The notes beneath the pieces were generated by a model, which was given only the letters and a program-made list of their open reading frames with translations, was not told where the DNA came from and searched no databases. From Saccoglossus kowalevskii (lineage: Eukaryota; Hemichordata; Enteropneusta; Harrimaniidae), in contig NW_003154741.1 of NCBI RefSeq assembly GCF_000003605.2, forward strand, positions 94,250 to 158,249: a stretch of DNA of 64,000 nt, in the 5' to 3' direction. The translations under genes and the position numbers were made by a program. This document shows, piece by piece, positions 1 through 13,100 of the stretch (the stretch's first letter is position 1; each line of letters begins with the position of its first letter).

Positions 1-1135
1 GATCAACCTAAACGTGGACCACTGCAATCGAAAATAGCTTCCAGGGCAATAGAAATATATAACGATAATAAAGATGTACGTATTGTAATTTATTGTAGAT
101 TTTCTCCGTGCTAACTTGGCAGTTATTTGTGCGACGATGCATCTCTCAGAGATGCAAGTGCACATTGTGAAGCTAGGCGCCATCTAGTAATTGCGTAAAT
201 TTGTTCAACAATTACTGTTTTATTTTAATAACTATTGAGACATGTTATTCTTTCTTTAGATTGTTTTACAAAAGGTTCCATCACCAGAAAAATCGCCAAT
301 GACACATAGTCAGTTCTTCTCCTGTGCCCTCACTTTAGATGTACCAGTTGTTGGTAGCATTCCAGACAATAAATTAGTGGAACATCTTTTGACAAGTACA
401 GTACTGTTGCATTACACACAGCATGGTGATGGTAAGCACATTATATATTTATATTCATATATTTGTGTCATACTGCCAATGAAGTGTAGCGCTAACGCAG
501 TTACTGATTTGTTCCTGACTATTCGGAATATTTTGATGAGCGGAACAAAATGATAGGATCACTAAACGGCGTTTCTTCAAAATTAAATAGCATTACTATC
601 TCATATTTGTGTTTGTCCGTTTGTTGTTGTAAAATTGAAATAATATTCTGTACGATTTCTCGTATTATATACAAATAAAATGTGTTACTATTTATTTGTA
701 ACTGTGTCGCCATAAGTCATCATTTTGTATTTTTGAAGTTTGACATAAGGGTTCTCCATTTTACCATGTTCGGAATATCCCGTATTTCTAAGATGGTGGT
801 GGTATTAGAAAACAAAGGTCGTGGCGAGCAAATCCCAATGACTTTCATGTGTGAACTTTCTATATCAAGCATTCTGTTCGCAAAGATGTATAGCAATAAA
901 GTTATTAAGAAAATGCTACAGAGTTTGCACTCAGACATTAGGCAGTCTTACTTTGCGTCGGGTGACACTGCTACTGTGATGTTGTCTGCGGTATCCTTGT
1001 ATAAATCTCATAATCATATACAGCGATGAACTATATTGTTTATTCGTTGCAGTTGCCGGAAATATATTGGAAGCTAGCTAATTTAACGTATCTTAACAGT
1101 TACACGACAACACGAGGATTTTTTAGACTACAATG

Positions 1136-1199
<64 letters not shown>

Positions 1200-4100
1200 C
1201 GTGAATTATAAGTAATCTTTTTTTTCAGAAATACACACATTATATGAGCGAACACAGAAGATATTGAACGATGTACAAACAGTAATCAAGAACCATCATC
1301 AAGAATGCTTAGATGGTCAAATTAAAATACATATTCTCCGACCTATAACACAACACAAAAATGAGTGGTCCCAGTTAGCTTGTTGGAGTATGTCTGACGA
1401 GCAATTGCTGATTGACCCTGATTGCTATCTAAGCATTCGACAGCAAGAACTAAATGCAGTTGATAATTTTCGTAAAAGTCTTGATGTATTCGACAAATTC
1501 ACACGGCGTATAATCTTTACAGGTAATACAAATCTATAACTTCATACCAATAAAATTCTTCACCTGAACGATCTTTTGACAACGAAGCACATAATTTATT
1601 TGTCAATTGATATGTCATTGTCATTTCTAATCATTTTGCAGGTAATACAAGTTGTCTAAGCAATATTCGAAATGCATTAGCCGGGGATTGTTTTGAGGAT
1701 AGCAGTATTAAAGAAATAGTTGGTGTCCAGACAGTTATTGCCGACTCATCTGAACCAGCCGACCCACTTTTATCTTCAGTGTCTTCTCCATCGTTCAATC
1801 CAAGTCACATCTACGCCAATGATATCACTCCGCAAGTCGTAGAAATAGTTGAAACAACTGGAAGCACTGCAGGGTTCCCATATGTATTTAAAAGAATATG
1901 GGAGATAGTTAGCAATGATTATCCAAGCAATATTTTACTTGACGAATTTGCTGATCTATATTTAGGTGATATTAAAAATGCCCTCGAAAAGTTAAAAAAT
2001 CAATTGAAGTCGAGTGAAATAGTGTTAGGTGATGTGTGGAACTACTTCCAAAATGACGAAAACGAAATCTTGATACAGTTGTCTGCACTGCTCGGAAATG
2101 AAGTATGTGACAGACAACTAAAAAGCATCCAAGACAAGATAATCTACTGTTTTAAGATCCCAAATATCAGAACTGCAGCGAAGGTGGTCAAGAGATATCA
2201 ACACGAGCTATCATTGAAAGGCGACTTCCATGGAGTAGAAGAATTATGTAGTGAGGTAAAGAAATTATATCTGCTTTCGCCTGAATAGATTCAAAATAAC
2301 TTCCAATCATATTATACAAAACGCATGATAATTTGTTCAGTGAAGATAAATGCAGACATAGCGTGAATTAATCTAACAAATGTTGACAATGATATACATA
2401 AATAAATAATTGACTGAAGTATGCGAAAATAAATTAATTGTACATCTACAACTTGCAGCCACATAAATCCTTATAATGCATTTTAACTATTTTAGACACA
2501 ATATTTGGAACAAATAGAATTATCATTTCTAATTGGAGACGTTACTATATCTATCGACAAGCTTATGAACGTTAACATGGAGAACTGTGAGTGTCTGCAG
2601 GAATTGTTGTCAAATGGGGAAGTATTATATTGGTCTAAACGAGTTACGCAAGGTAAGTAATTGTGAAATAACTGTATTTCTGAAATACTATTTTGTGGAA
2701 ATAGTGTATTTAAAGTGGCTGTCATTATAGTTGCATTTTGCTAGTTTTACATGCATTATTTTCTTCTTTTTTTATATTTAATCTATGATACCAGTCATAA
2801 AAATTTGTCTATCAAAAAACTCTGAATCACTTATTTTAATTCACCCTCAACATTACTGACACAATTTTACTACATTTTATTTGTTTCTAACAATAGGATC
2901 AATCGCCCAAATTCGTCAATTTATCAACCTTATTTACCAGTGGGTTGATAAACACGATATTCCAAAAGTTATAACCTACCAATCTGCTGTAGAAGGATGT
3001 CAGCCGTTGATGAACATTCGAGCCGACGCTGGTATCAATCAATTGTTACAGTTATTTGAAGAATTATGCAAGTCTATGAAAGAAGACAATACTTTGTTGA
3101 AAAACCTGGTATGTTTTGAACATGTCATTTCAATTCGTGCCTAAACTGATGACGCATATTTACTATAATCTAGTGATCCCAAAAAAATTACAATTACAAC
3201 ATTACAATAGACATTTATCATGTAGGACGTTTATTATGACATATATTAAATTTAAATAAGAATTCAAACAACAAATGGTTTATTCCACTGTATTTTATTA
3301 TATTTGCAGAAAAACAGTAATGTAAATAGAAAATGGTTACAGGATCTTTGGGAAACACACGTCAAGCCAAGTGAGCAATGTAAACGTGTAATAAAGTCCG
3401 TCAATGAAAGAGGGGTGTACTACATTAAACAACTAGAAACACCCTCAAATCAAATATCTGATTATATTGAACTGAATATTCCAGATGACGTAGATGAAAC
3501 GAATGAATCTAAATCCAATACAAATATGAAATACCTTGCTGGCAAGGGAGTGCAGTTAACGTTGCGTGAGGTGATGGATTATCGAAATCGAGTAGCTCTT
3601 ATGATGGTGGATCAAGACAATGACAACACAGAGTTTGAGCGGTTTATTCAAGTTAGTATTGAGCATATGTTCAGTTCAATTAAATTATATATTCAATTTA
3701 CTAGTGATTTCTTAATATCCGGCTAATAATATTTCTATTGCACTGTATTAGGTACACTTATTATTTAGATGTAAGATCATCTTGTGTTTTTTATGTTTAA
3801 ATTGACATGTTGACCTGAACATTGATTTAAAAATGTTGTAACATTAATCTTGTCTCACGGCAGGTGCTTGATGAGTTGACAGCATTGGTTAGCAACATTA
3901 TCATTCTCCAAAATGATGGTAGTGACATGTTTCAAACATTCGAAGCCATGATAATGAATCAAAATGGTGTGAACAAGTTTGTCATAAAAATGGCTGACCA
4001 AGAATTCAGAGGTACTGGGCCGACAGATGCAGTATTGGCGGAGATGAACGAGTTCCTTAGATCCTGTATTAAAGAGTGGCAGATGAGATTAAAATGCGCA

Positions 4101-7100
4101 CGTGATTCGTTTTACAACTTAAACCACTTCACATCAAAGCAACTGTGTTTTCTCCGAAAAGAGTTGAACAACGCACTAGAGCCTAAAGTCACCGATTTTA
4201 GATATGCTCCTTCGGAACACATCAACTCAGAAAATGTCACTGAAAGCAGAATTCCTCGAGAAAACTTTAACAAGTCAACAGATGCCCCTGCTCTGTTGAG
4301 CATGCTAACACATATCAATGACACATTAGACGATGAAATGCTATGGATAATCGTAAATGATTGTATGAATCTTGTAAAAAAGAGGCCAGAGTTGCTGAGC
4401 CAAGGTGGCATGTATCAAACGCAGGATGTCCGACAACTTACTATAGAAGAAGAAAAAGAACGACGCAAGTTTTTCCAATTTATTGAAACAATGATGGAGT
4501 TGGACGAAGTGGATGAGCGAATTGCAAAAGCAGCATTCCAAGCGACCGGAGGCGACATAGAAAGTGGAGAACAATGGTGCCTGTCTGACGATAAAATACA
4601 GCTTCAGGAGATGTTCACCGAGTTTTGTAAATCCAAATTTGCTGATATTGACGATTTGAAGACAGGGTCACCTTTAGAGGATGCAACTAGTGACATATCA
4701 ACAGAATCGGCAAATAAAAATAATTATATGAGGTGAATATTTTTCTCATATATCACTTGTTTGTAATGGCCTATTTCCTTCTTAAGTATCTAATTTGTTA
4801 TCATATATCATTGTAGTCTATTGGTGAAAAGTCTTTCAGCATTCTGGAATGAGAACATTAATACAGAACATGGAAAAGTTAGCCTTGAATTCCTAGGAAT
4901 GGTATTAGCCGAATTAAGCTCTAATGGTAAGATGTCGTACTTGATATATCATTTACTGTTCATTTATTGTGATTATTGATCAACAAATCACCTTCTAGCA
5001 CATTTTTCACTATTTTTGGAAGACTTTCAGAATTGATGTGTTAAATAAGAAATTATTATTCTGTATTATGTATTGTTGTTTTACATACAGAAAACTATGT
5101 TTGAGCAACCTTCTCATATGTGATGTTTGAATAACTGGCTTTTACAGGTGTTTTTATGTTGTTCCCATTCACAGATGTCGCACTCAAGGGGTATGAAATT
5201 TTCCAAAGCATTGTTCCTGGTATACCAAACTCGTGCACTGTCACTGAAGGTAAGTACTTTCTGTTTTACTACTTGGAGAAATATGGTAATTTATGATTTT
5301 AGTTTTCCATCGGTGGTTTAATTATGTATCATATTTTATATTTTACGAATTTTTGTCTAACGTATTTATAATATTTGTTATTGAATGGTGATTGTGTCTT
5401 TGGTTTACTGTTATTTTAGGGGACGTGCTAAATACACTATTATCGTTATACACCACAAATGGAAAAGTATATTTCCCTAATCAAGACCAAGTCCTTTTAT
5501 GTAGTGGGAAAACAACAAAAGAAGAGGTAGGATGAATTGATTATATGTACTTGTTTATTTATCATTTATGGAAAAATAGCATATTCACGTAGTCGTAATG
5601 TGTTTTTATATCTGGCAGTTTACACTTTTCTTAAGACGGTGTATCAGAAGTCAAGTAAAGAACAGACTGTATTCTCTTGTATTTGCCGACCGTCTACCAT
5701 TCAATATTGCAGGTGACGCAATTAGTGAATTGCGTAGTCTCTGCACGGAATTCAAAGGTATTGTCACGTATGACTCGTTGAAAAGCAAGCTATTAATTCA
5801 CTGCGTCTGGTTATATGTTATTATTCTTTGCAATAACCATAATTAATATTGTCTTTGGTAACACATTGTTTCAATATTGTATTTCATATCAGATTACAAA
5901 CTGGTTATAATATCAGCTGAAGAGTATGGATCAAGTGCTATGTCTATCGCATTTCATAAGTATCGCATCGAGCCTCCAACTATTGAATTGAATGTTCTCA
6001 GAGAAAACGTTAATGAATTCCTACACAGCATAGATTCAGAATCAGTCGGTCAGTTGATTAACCCTGACAGGTAATCATTTATTTGTTAACTCCTTCTTTA
6101 AATCGCGTACACGAGGTGTAACTGCAGGTGATAATGGATAATTATCTTGTCTTATTTCAGTCATTGTTTGCGCATTGTGACATCTTCTCGCCCAGGTCTT
6201 GGTAAAACACTTGCAATTCACCGACTTCTAGAGAACTACTGTTTGAAGAGAAACTATAAATCATCCGATGTATATTTGAAAATACCAATAAATACAACAT
6301 CCATTGATTTAAACAAAATTGCAAGTTCTTTGGTGGAACATGTTAAGCATCGCAGTTACCAGGCAACGTCTGTGATTTATCATTTTGACATTTCTGCAAC
6401 TGTAAGTCTTCTATTTTTACTAGATAAATATTCCATTGTAATAATATATATGTAATTATATAAGACATACACTAAGACATATGAAAAAATAATTGTTGCT
6501 CACTGATCCACACAGGTTCGCGAGTTGCTGCGGCAATATTCCTCATCAGTTATGTTAATAACATGGATACATATTACATATTTAATAACGGCAGCAGAGA
6601 ACAACGACTTTTTATATTAAGATGCCAACGACTGGTTCTTGTCAACAATTCATTTTGTACGTGCAAAACGTTAAAAAGTGTGGTCTTTACATTATACTAT
6701 GTGAATATGCCTTACTTAAGCTAACATTTTACAGGTGGAGACTGGCATTGAAGAATTTATTTTTATGATATCTATATTACGGGAGATACAATGTCAAAAC
6801 GTACATGTATGGAGGCGCAGAGTGTCCGATCTGTGTTTGATAGAAATCACTCAAAGAAACATACAGGTAATGAACAAATAAATATATGAATGGCAGATGA
6901 CGTACCAGAAAATAATTCTAAATTGTTAATGCAGTTGGCGTAAACACGTATTTACACAGTTGTCAATATTCGTTAATAGGACTCGACAGTACAGGTAAAT
7001 TTGTTCAGCTCCATATTACCCAGAACATTTTGCATATCACCACAAGATAATGTTCACGGACGTGTAATAAAAGGTAAACAATAACTAATTATTACCTCGC

Positions 7101-10100
7101 TTGTTACAAGTTAAGTAAAAACATATCATCTTGCAATGAAATAAAACTACGATTAAGACTATTTCCGACGTTGTAAACATGTTTTGTTGTTCTTGAAGAA
7201 AATACAGACGCTTTCAAAAATTATATGAGTAGAACAAATTTGAAATATATATTCAGAATTTGACAAAATCAGCTGTTTTTCAATTTTTTACCCACAAAAA
7301 TTTTCAAAATTTTGGGAACGGAAATTCCTAATCCTGTTTAAATAACAACTGAATAATAGACCCTTTCCCACGAATTGCTTTGAATACAACCTGTCAGTTG
7401 TTTGAGTGTGTGTTATTCAATTTATTTAGATAAACGAGCAATGTGAATAACATGTTCAAAGCAATGCTCCCTAAGGATTATTATGCATATTAAATGCATA
7501 GAGGTATGCGTTAAGATTGGAACAAGTTAGAAGTCTCCAAACCAAAACCATGACACTGAAGTTATTTGAAGTACGATGAAACTGCATCTAGACAATTCTA
7601 AATTGGTTTATATTTTTGGCACTGAATCTTTAGTTCTCTGACAATGAAATTGGGTTGAAATTCCACAAGAAAATGGCGAAAGCAGGGTCCGTAAACCCTC
7701 AACAAATACCAGCGCTGTTGGTTTCTCGAGTTCACAGCTCGTACACCAAAACATTGCCAGTCGGTCATTAGGCTAATAATTCAGTGTCAATAACTCACAA
7801 GATCTCGACATCCATACTTCAATAATTGCCTTCTCCAAAGAACAGTAGTGTCAATCAAAATTACTCACAAACAGAATTTCCAAGTTACTTACCAACAACA
7901 GTGTATTGCGATAAAAGGTGTTTTTATTATTTACAGGTGGTCCTAACATTGGTTTTGATGACATTACATTCAGGAGTGAACCCATTCAAAGAGTGTACCA
8001 TCATCTTAAACTATTCAATACACAGAAGGAGAAGCTCGATACTTATGAATTCAAATTCTCAAAAAGTAGACTTGGCGATAAAAATGACTGCATGAAAGTA
8101 CTTATCAAGTAAGTGAACATATTTAGCATAAATCATATATACAGCGTCGTGGAACTAGTTATTGCATATCATCTTGTCACGTGTTTTTGTTTGTTTTTTT
8201 CGAATGAACATAATAATGTGTAACCATTAAGTTGATGAGATACACATGTTATATGTATGATATAATAGTATATAGATACATTTAGTTATTTCTTTGTATA
8301 TAAAGGTATTGTGGAGTCGAAAATCCAAGTTGGACACATATTCACATTTTTGTCAAGTTTCTGAACCACACTCTCTCTAATTGGCAAACAAGTCCATTTT
8401 GTGGCCTGGCAGCATCATCCGATCTTCCTGGTTTGCGACTGTTTGTTGTTACTTTCATGGCGATACAAGCAAAGGTGAATAATTTCATTCTTTTTAATAA
8501 TATAAGACCCAAATCAATGTTAATGTTTGCTCATATGTATAGTGATACATTAACTACTATAATGTACAACATACTATAGATCCCTATTTTGGGTAATAGC
8601 CACATAGTTTCTTTAGTTTTTCATATCTCCAATGCAAAATACCATACTGCAATTTAGTATCTCCTACCTAGACCATGTACAATATAACTAAATAATGTAG
8701 ATCACGGGATATACATCTGGACACATGAATGTGCAGTTATTCAATGGCAAAAAACAAACCCGACGCAAGCGAATTGGCGGCAAAAGAAATTAGTTTTATT
8801 TTGTTGAATCCAAAATTAAATTTCTGGCATACAGCAAAATACAGTACTAAAAGGCCAAAAATGAAAGCCGCCAAAAGCGAATGTTCAAAGTGTCAGATCG
8901 ACTTGGCCAGCGAATGCATGATGCCGTGCTGAGGCGATGACCCAATGAGGATTCCATGTAGAGCAGGTAAGCTTGTGAACGCCAGTCGCCTTGGGCTTTA
9001 ATTGCTTCAGGGTCTGCTCCTGACTGAAATTCGAAGGAGGCACCTCCACGACAAAAGCTGTGTCCGGAGTAGCTGTTTGGGTCCAGCCCTGTGGAGCTGA
9101 GCAATGATCACAGAAGTCGAAAGAAAGACTGGTAGGTGAAAGGATGCAGTCTGCCGGTAGATGACAGTGCAAGAAACAGGGGAGCTTCTGAGGGTGCTGG
9201 CAACATGTCCATCATCTGCTTGTAGGCTGATACTGGGCAGAGGGCTGAGCCAAGGATAGCCAGGATGGGAGTGTGCAGTACCCATTCTGAAGGGGCACCA
9301 GGTTGGACTTATGCAGGAATGAAAAAAATGCGTTGAGGAAAGCGGACCACTGTGTAACGTGCAGCGGGTGTGTAAAGTCCAAGAGACCATGAATTCGAAG
9401 AAGGATATCGTTCTTGTTGTGACCGGAACTGGCTTGATGTGAAAGAAACTGCAGAAAAGGAAGAATGCAAGCCATTGAGTTGTAATGTTGCACAATGAAC
9501 CGGAAGCAAATGCTGAGTGGAGTGAGCGGGATGCCTGGTGGTCCAGAGCCGCGAGCGGAGCTTGACTTCCTGCAGAAGCAAAAAAGTAAATGCTACAAGT
9601 TACCAAGGATAAATGAGCTAGAACGTTTCCTGAGGTACAATGACTTCTGAGATGCCAAAGTTTGACTGTAACCCTTCCACACGAGACTCATAAATGGCAG
9701 ATAAATGTGAACGGCTTGGCGCGTCCGCGACATTGCTCCGACCAGGGATGTGTACAGCCCAGAGATTGAATTTGAAACGTGCTTGGAAGTATGCGATCTC
9801 CAGCAAACAGCTGAGTTCTAAATCTGAATGGGTACGATGAGAGTTGATCAATGTGACCAAGGTTATTTGCAAGCGAAGCCCGCGTCAAGTATGGGACCAG
9901 AGCTTGAGTGAAATCACGACTGCAAGCAATTCGAATGCATTGATAGACAAGCCCATGTTGATGATGTGTTGTGGGAAAGGTGAGCCGAGCCGAATAGCCG
10001 AGAAGGTGGTAGTCTCCCGGATTCACGCGATGTTGTCGGTATGCCCTGCTGAGGTCCCGTTTGTAAAGGAGGCAACCGGAACCAAGTGTATGGATGCGAT

Positions 10101-13100
10101 CTAACATGGAGTCAACTGTAGGATATCTCATTATGTAATCATCCCTGATGTAACTGTCCCCTTGGATGCCATTGTTGACCAAGTAGCATTCTGGAAAACT
10201 TAGCCATTGTCATTAATGGTGAGGTAATGAGAGGGAAAGACAATGGCGGAGTGTCGATCGGTCCAACGGATGCGCCGAGAGATAGCACTGATTCAAAAAA
10301 ACTTTCCACGTGCTCAGCGAAATGTAAAGCCGAGGTGTGATTCGTTGGCTGCATAGTAGGGAGAAAGTCACGTGAGTAGTTGATGGGCCAACCAAATTCT
10401 AAGAAGTCGGAAATGTCGTCGTCGCAATCGCATAGAAAATGGCGCCAAGACTGAATGTTCAGACCGGAAGAGACCAGGATTCGACAACCTTGAAAGTTAT
10501 AAAGGCCTGGAGCGGAGATTCTTCGATGTAAATCAATGTAATGCTGTGCAATACTGCCATCAGTTTTAAAAATAATGTGATCTGGCGGCACAGAGATCGG
10601 ACTGGGCAACAATGATGAATGATCAGCTGATGATGGAGAAGTTGTTGTTGTTGTAGTTGATGATGTTGTCGATGACGAGTATGTAGCCCTCGACCCGCTT
10701 GTGTTGTGATGAAGTGTGGGGTCGAAGTTGATGTCGCTGCTGTCCGCCTGCGATGTTGGCGCTTTGACCATGCTTGATGTCAGTGTGGTTGTTGACTGAC
10801 CAGTGAGAGCGAGGGATTCAAAGTTGTTATTATCAATGAAGGCTGTGGTGCTGAGCTTGGGTAATGCTGTGTCCGTAAGTGACAACGGTGATGTAGCTAC
10901 TGGTGATCGAACAGGGAGGTCACAAGTCGTTGATGTGGTGTCTGAGGGCTGCACGTGGAGTCACGAGGATATTGGTTTATCGCGGTGCAGAGGTGACATG
11001 GACGTGCCTGACTTCTGTTTGCAGTCCTTTTCACTGTGATTATTAAAACGGTTGCGGGTAACATAGCAATGATTGCAAATGTGTTTAAATTTGCATGGAT
11101 CAAATGAGCAAGACCCTTTCTCATTGAAAGCTGTACACACTAATACAGGCGAACCGTCTGGGTTGGAGGTATTTCTGTTGCCGTTGCTTGTCGTCAGTTT
11201 CTGGGTGACTGATTTCAACTTGTCAGCTGAGAAATAAAAAAACAGTTCTTTCACGTCTGTACCATGCACGTCTGTTATCATCGATTAAACGAGCCCCTGC
11301 CGCGTGATAGCTCTGGTAGTTTAATAAACAAATCGTACAGGAGACGTAATCGGTCCTTTTGTTCTGCTTTGGGCATGGATGGGTCCTGCAGTAAGAGCGT
11401 GTAGCCCTGTAGAAATTGTTCGAGTGATAAGTCGTCGTATTTCAGTTCATGTGAAGAAAAGAATGATGGAACAAACTGTTCTGGAGATTTCAAACCGGGC
11501 AACTGTCTTCCGGCATGACACTCAGGGGAATTAACAAGACTGTCACAAATAATGTACTCACTGGCTGTTCCCTGCAATGGCGTCGAAGTATGGTGACAAT
11601 TCGTGATCAACCTTCGATCGGAGATTCATCATTTTGCGCAGTTCCACTAGTGAAATATCAGAGATCTGGTGATCAGAAGGCGATGTGCCCTGTGGATGAT
11701 AGGCCTGTGGTTGGTGCGTTCAAGGAACAACTTTTGAATTTCAGTTCTAGCTGAAAGATTTCCGCCTGTAATTTTTGCTTCGTGATTCTAGCCAACAAGG
11801 ATTGTTTCCGGCACTGCAAAATAGCTAACTCGGCTTGGTCGTCTTCATCCCCGTCTGAAAACTCGAAATATCCGTGTGGTTCCGGGTGTAAAACTGTGGG
11901 CGAGTGACGTTGGAGCTTTGAGGTGGAAGTAGACGACTTAGGAACGGCAGTTGAGCTGTTTGGTGAACGGCAATTCTCTTCCTCGGGCGGTGGGCCGGTG
12001 CAGAATTTGTCGTGCTTGCCCCAAGTGTGAGCTTCCACATCGAGCTAGCAGCCAGAGCATGCTGAGCGACGCTTACTTCTTGGCATAGCGAGAAAGTAAA
12101 ATGAAAATAACCCGAACAGAAATGACTGGGCACGAACAGCGTGCGTCGTAAACAGTGCATGAAAGAGAACAAGCAAATGGGCTACAATAAACATGCGCAG
12201 TGGAGAAATAAAACAAACGAACGAAGCTTATGCATATGAAAAGTATGCAAATAAATAATTAACAATTTTGAACTGCTTATAAAATACAACAATGATTGAA
12301 AATATATTTTAGCGTATTTTCCTTGTATCAATAGAATTATGCAAGTCGTGGAATGCAAATATCCGATGAAAGTTTTCAAGGAAGACGAGAACAAGGCGAA
12401 GATCTACAATGTTTTCAGTTGAAACAAAAATGGGAGAGCAGGTTAGTATATTTCGCGAATGTCCAATGGTTTATAAGTCAAATGCATACCACCAATAAAA
12501 AACTGTTTTATATTACTGTCTATGGAAAGTTTAACTGTAGTATTATACACGATTATTTGTTTAATTTAATGCTTTACTAAGTGGTACTATTTGATAATCT
12601 AACCACCAGTCCAACTGTCGTACCGAATCCCATTCTCTATATCAGCTGTTTTTTATCACAAGCTGTTGGATTACCATGTGCCCAAATTCTTTTTCTACTG
12701 GGATTTATTTCGAGGGGTATTTCCTTTGAACAGCTATAGTCATGTGTGCTGATAAATGCTTTGAGCAAGGGGGCTACAATTATGGTACTGCTATTATAAA
12801 TATGTAAATCTAAAAATCCTGTTCAAGCCGTAACTGCTAATTCATAACCCATGTGACTAAGCAACCATTTGTACACCTTGTTTTGCGAGATTTTGTTATA
12901 TTCATGCATATCACCTACAATAATTACGAGTACACTACTAGTGATAATAATATGTAATAATAACATAAAATGAAATAAATTCTAAGGAAACCACTTTGTC
13001 TATCTTTGTCGACGCAAATTTGTGTAAGTATAAGGATGACTGTGCAATAGTGCACAAATATATAAAATAGAGCTGCAGAAAGTGATTATCAATGGTCCAA

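Larger units (their letters stand above)
1..6070 (+). other. RNF213: RNF213-like exons 1-13: N-terminal arm and AAA1-proximal region
   Basis: Exons: 1-75, 260-431, 1229-1522, 1642-2255, 2496-2652, 2897-3108, 3310-3651, 3864-4732, 4817-4926, 5175-5249, 5420-5526, 5619-5757, 5893-6070. Every junction keeps frame. The last part contains the stretch GDVLNTLLSLY followed by a proline/cysteine-rich turn, which resembles the corresponding human region just before the AAA2 P-loop. The 869-nt exon 8 encodes a glutamate/lysine-rich helical segment; its piece DERIAKAAFQATGGDIESG has the look of a UBA-like helix pair, but that is a weak inference. I see no intact P-loop in this block, in keeping with AAA1 of the family being degenerate. 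Splice donors and acceptors fit consensus; the weakest donor is GTTAGT at 3652. Confidence 0.85.
8847..12086 (-). mobile_element. Degraded DIRS-like tyrosine-recombinase retroelement, antisense in RNF213-like intron 18
   Basis: On the minus strand, from 12086 down to 8847, the order is Gag-like ORF, zinc-knuckle protein part, a DIRS/Ngaro-type leader (FLEFGWPINY region), a truncated reverse transcriptase, an RNase H-type tail, and a tyrosine recombinase. That order is typical of DIRS-like elements of marine invertebrates. The element is dead: an in-frame TAG at 12045-12047, a frame change near 11280, an RT lacking its catalytic FADD-type region, and a recombinase spread over several frames. 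I could not find the terminal repeats, so the ends are those of the coding remnants. The element accounts for most of the 3.86-kb intron 8475-12334, and the flanking exons splice normally. Confidence 0.85.

Noticed and set aside
7826-8095. Open frame running through exon 17 of the RNF213-like gene
   Set aside because: It is the wrong frame. The carried-over base from the 94-nt exon 16 gives the frame that resembles RNF213.
8729-8932. Plus-strand 67-codon frame
   Set aside because: Partly antisense to the tyrosine recombinase remnant; no splice context or motif.
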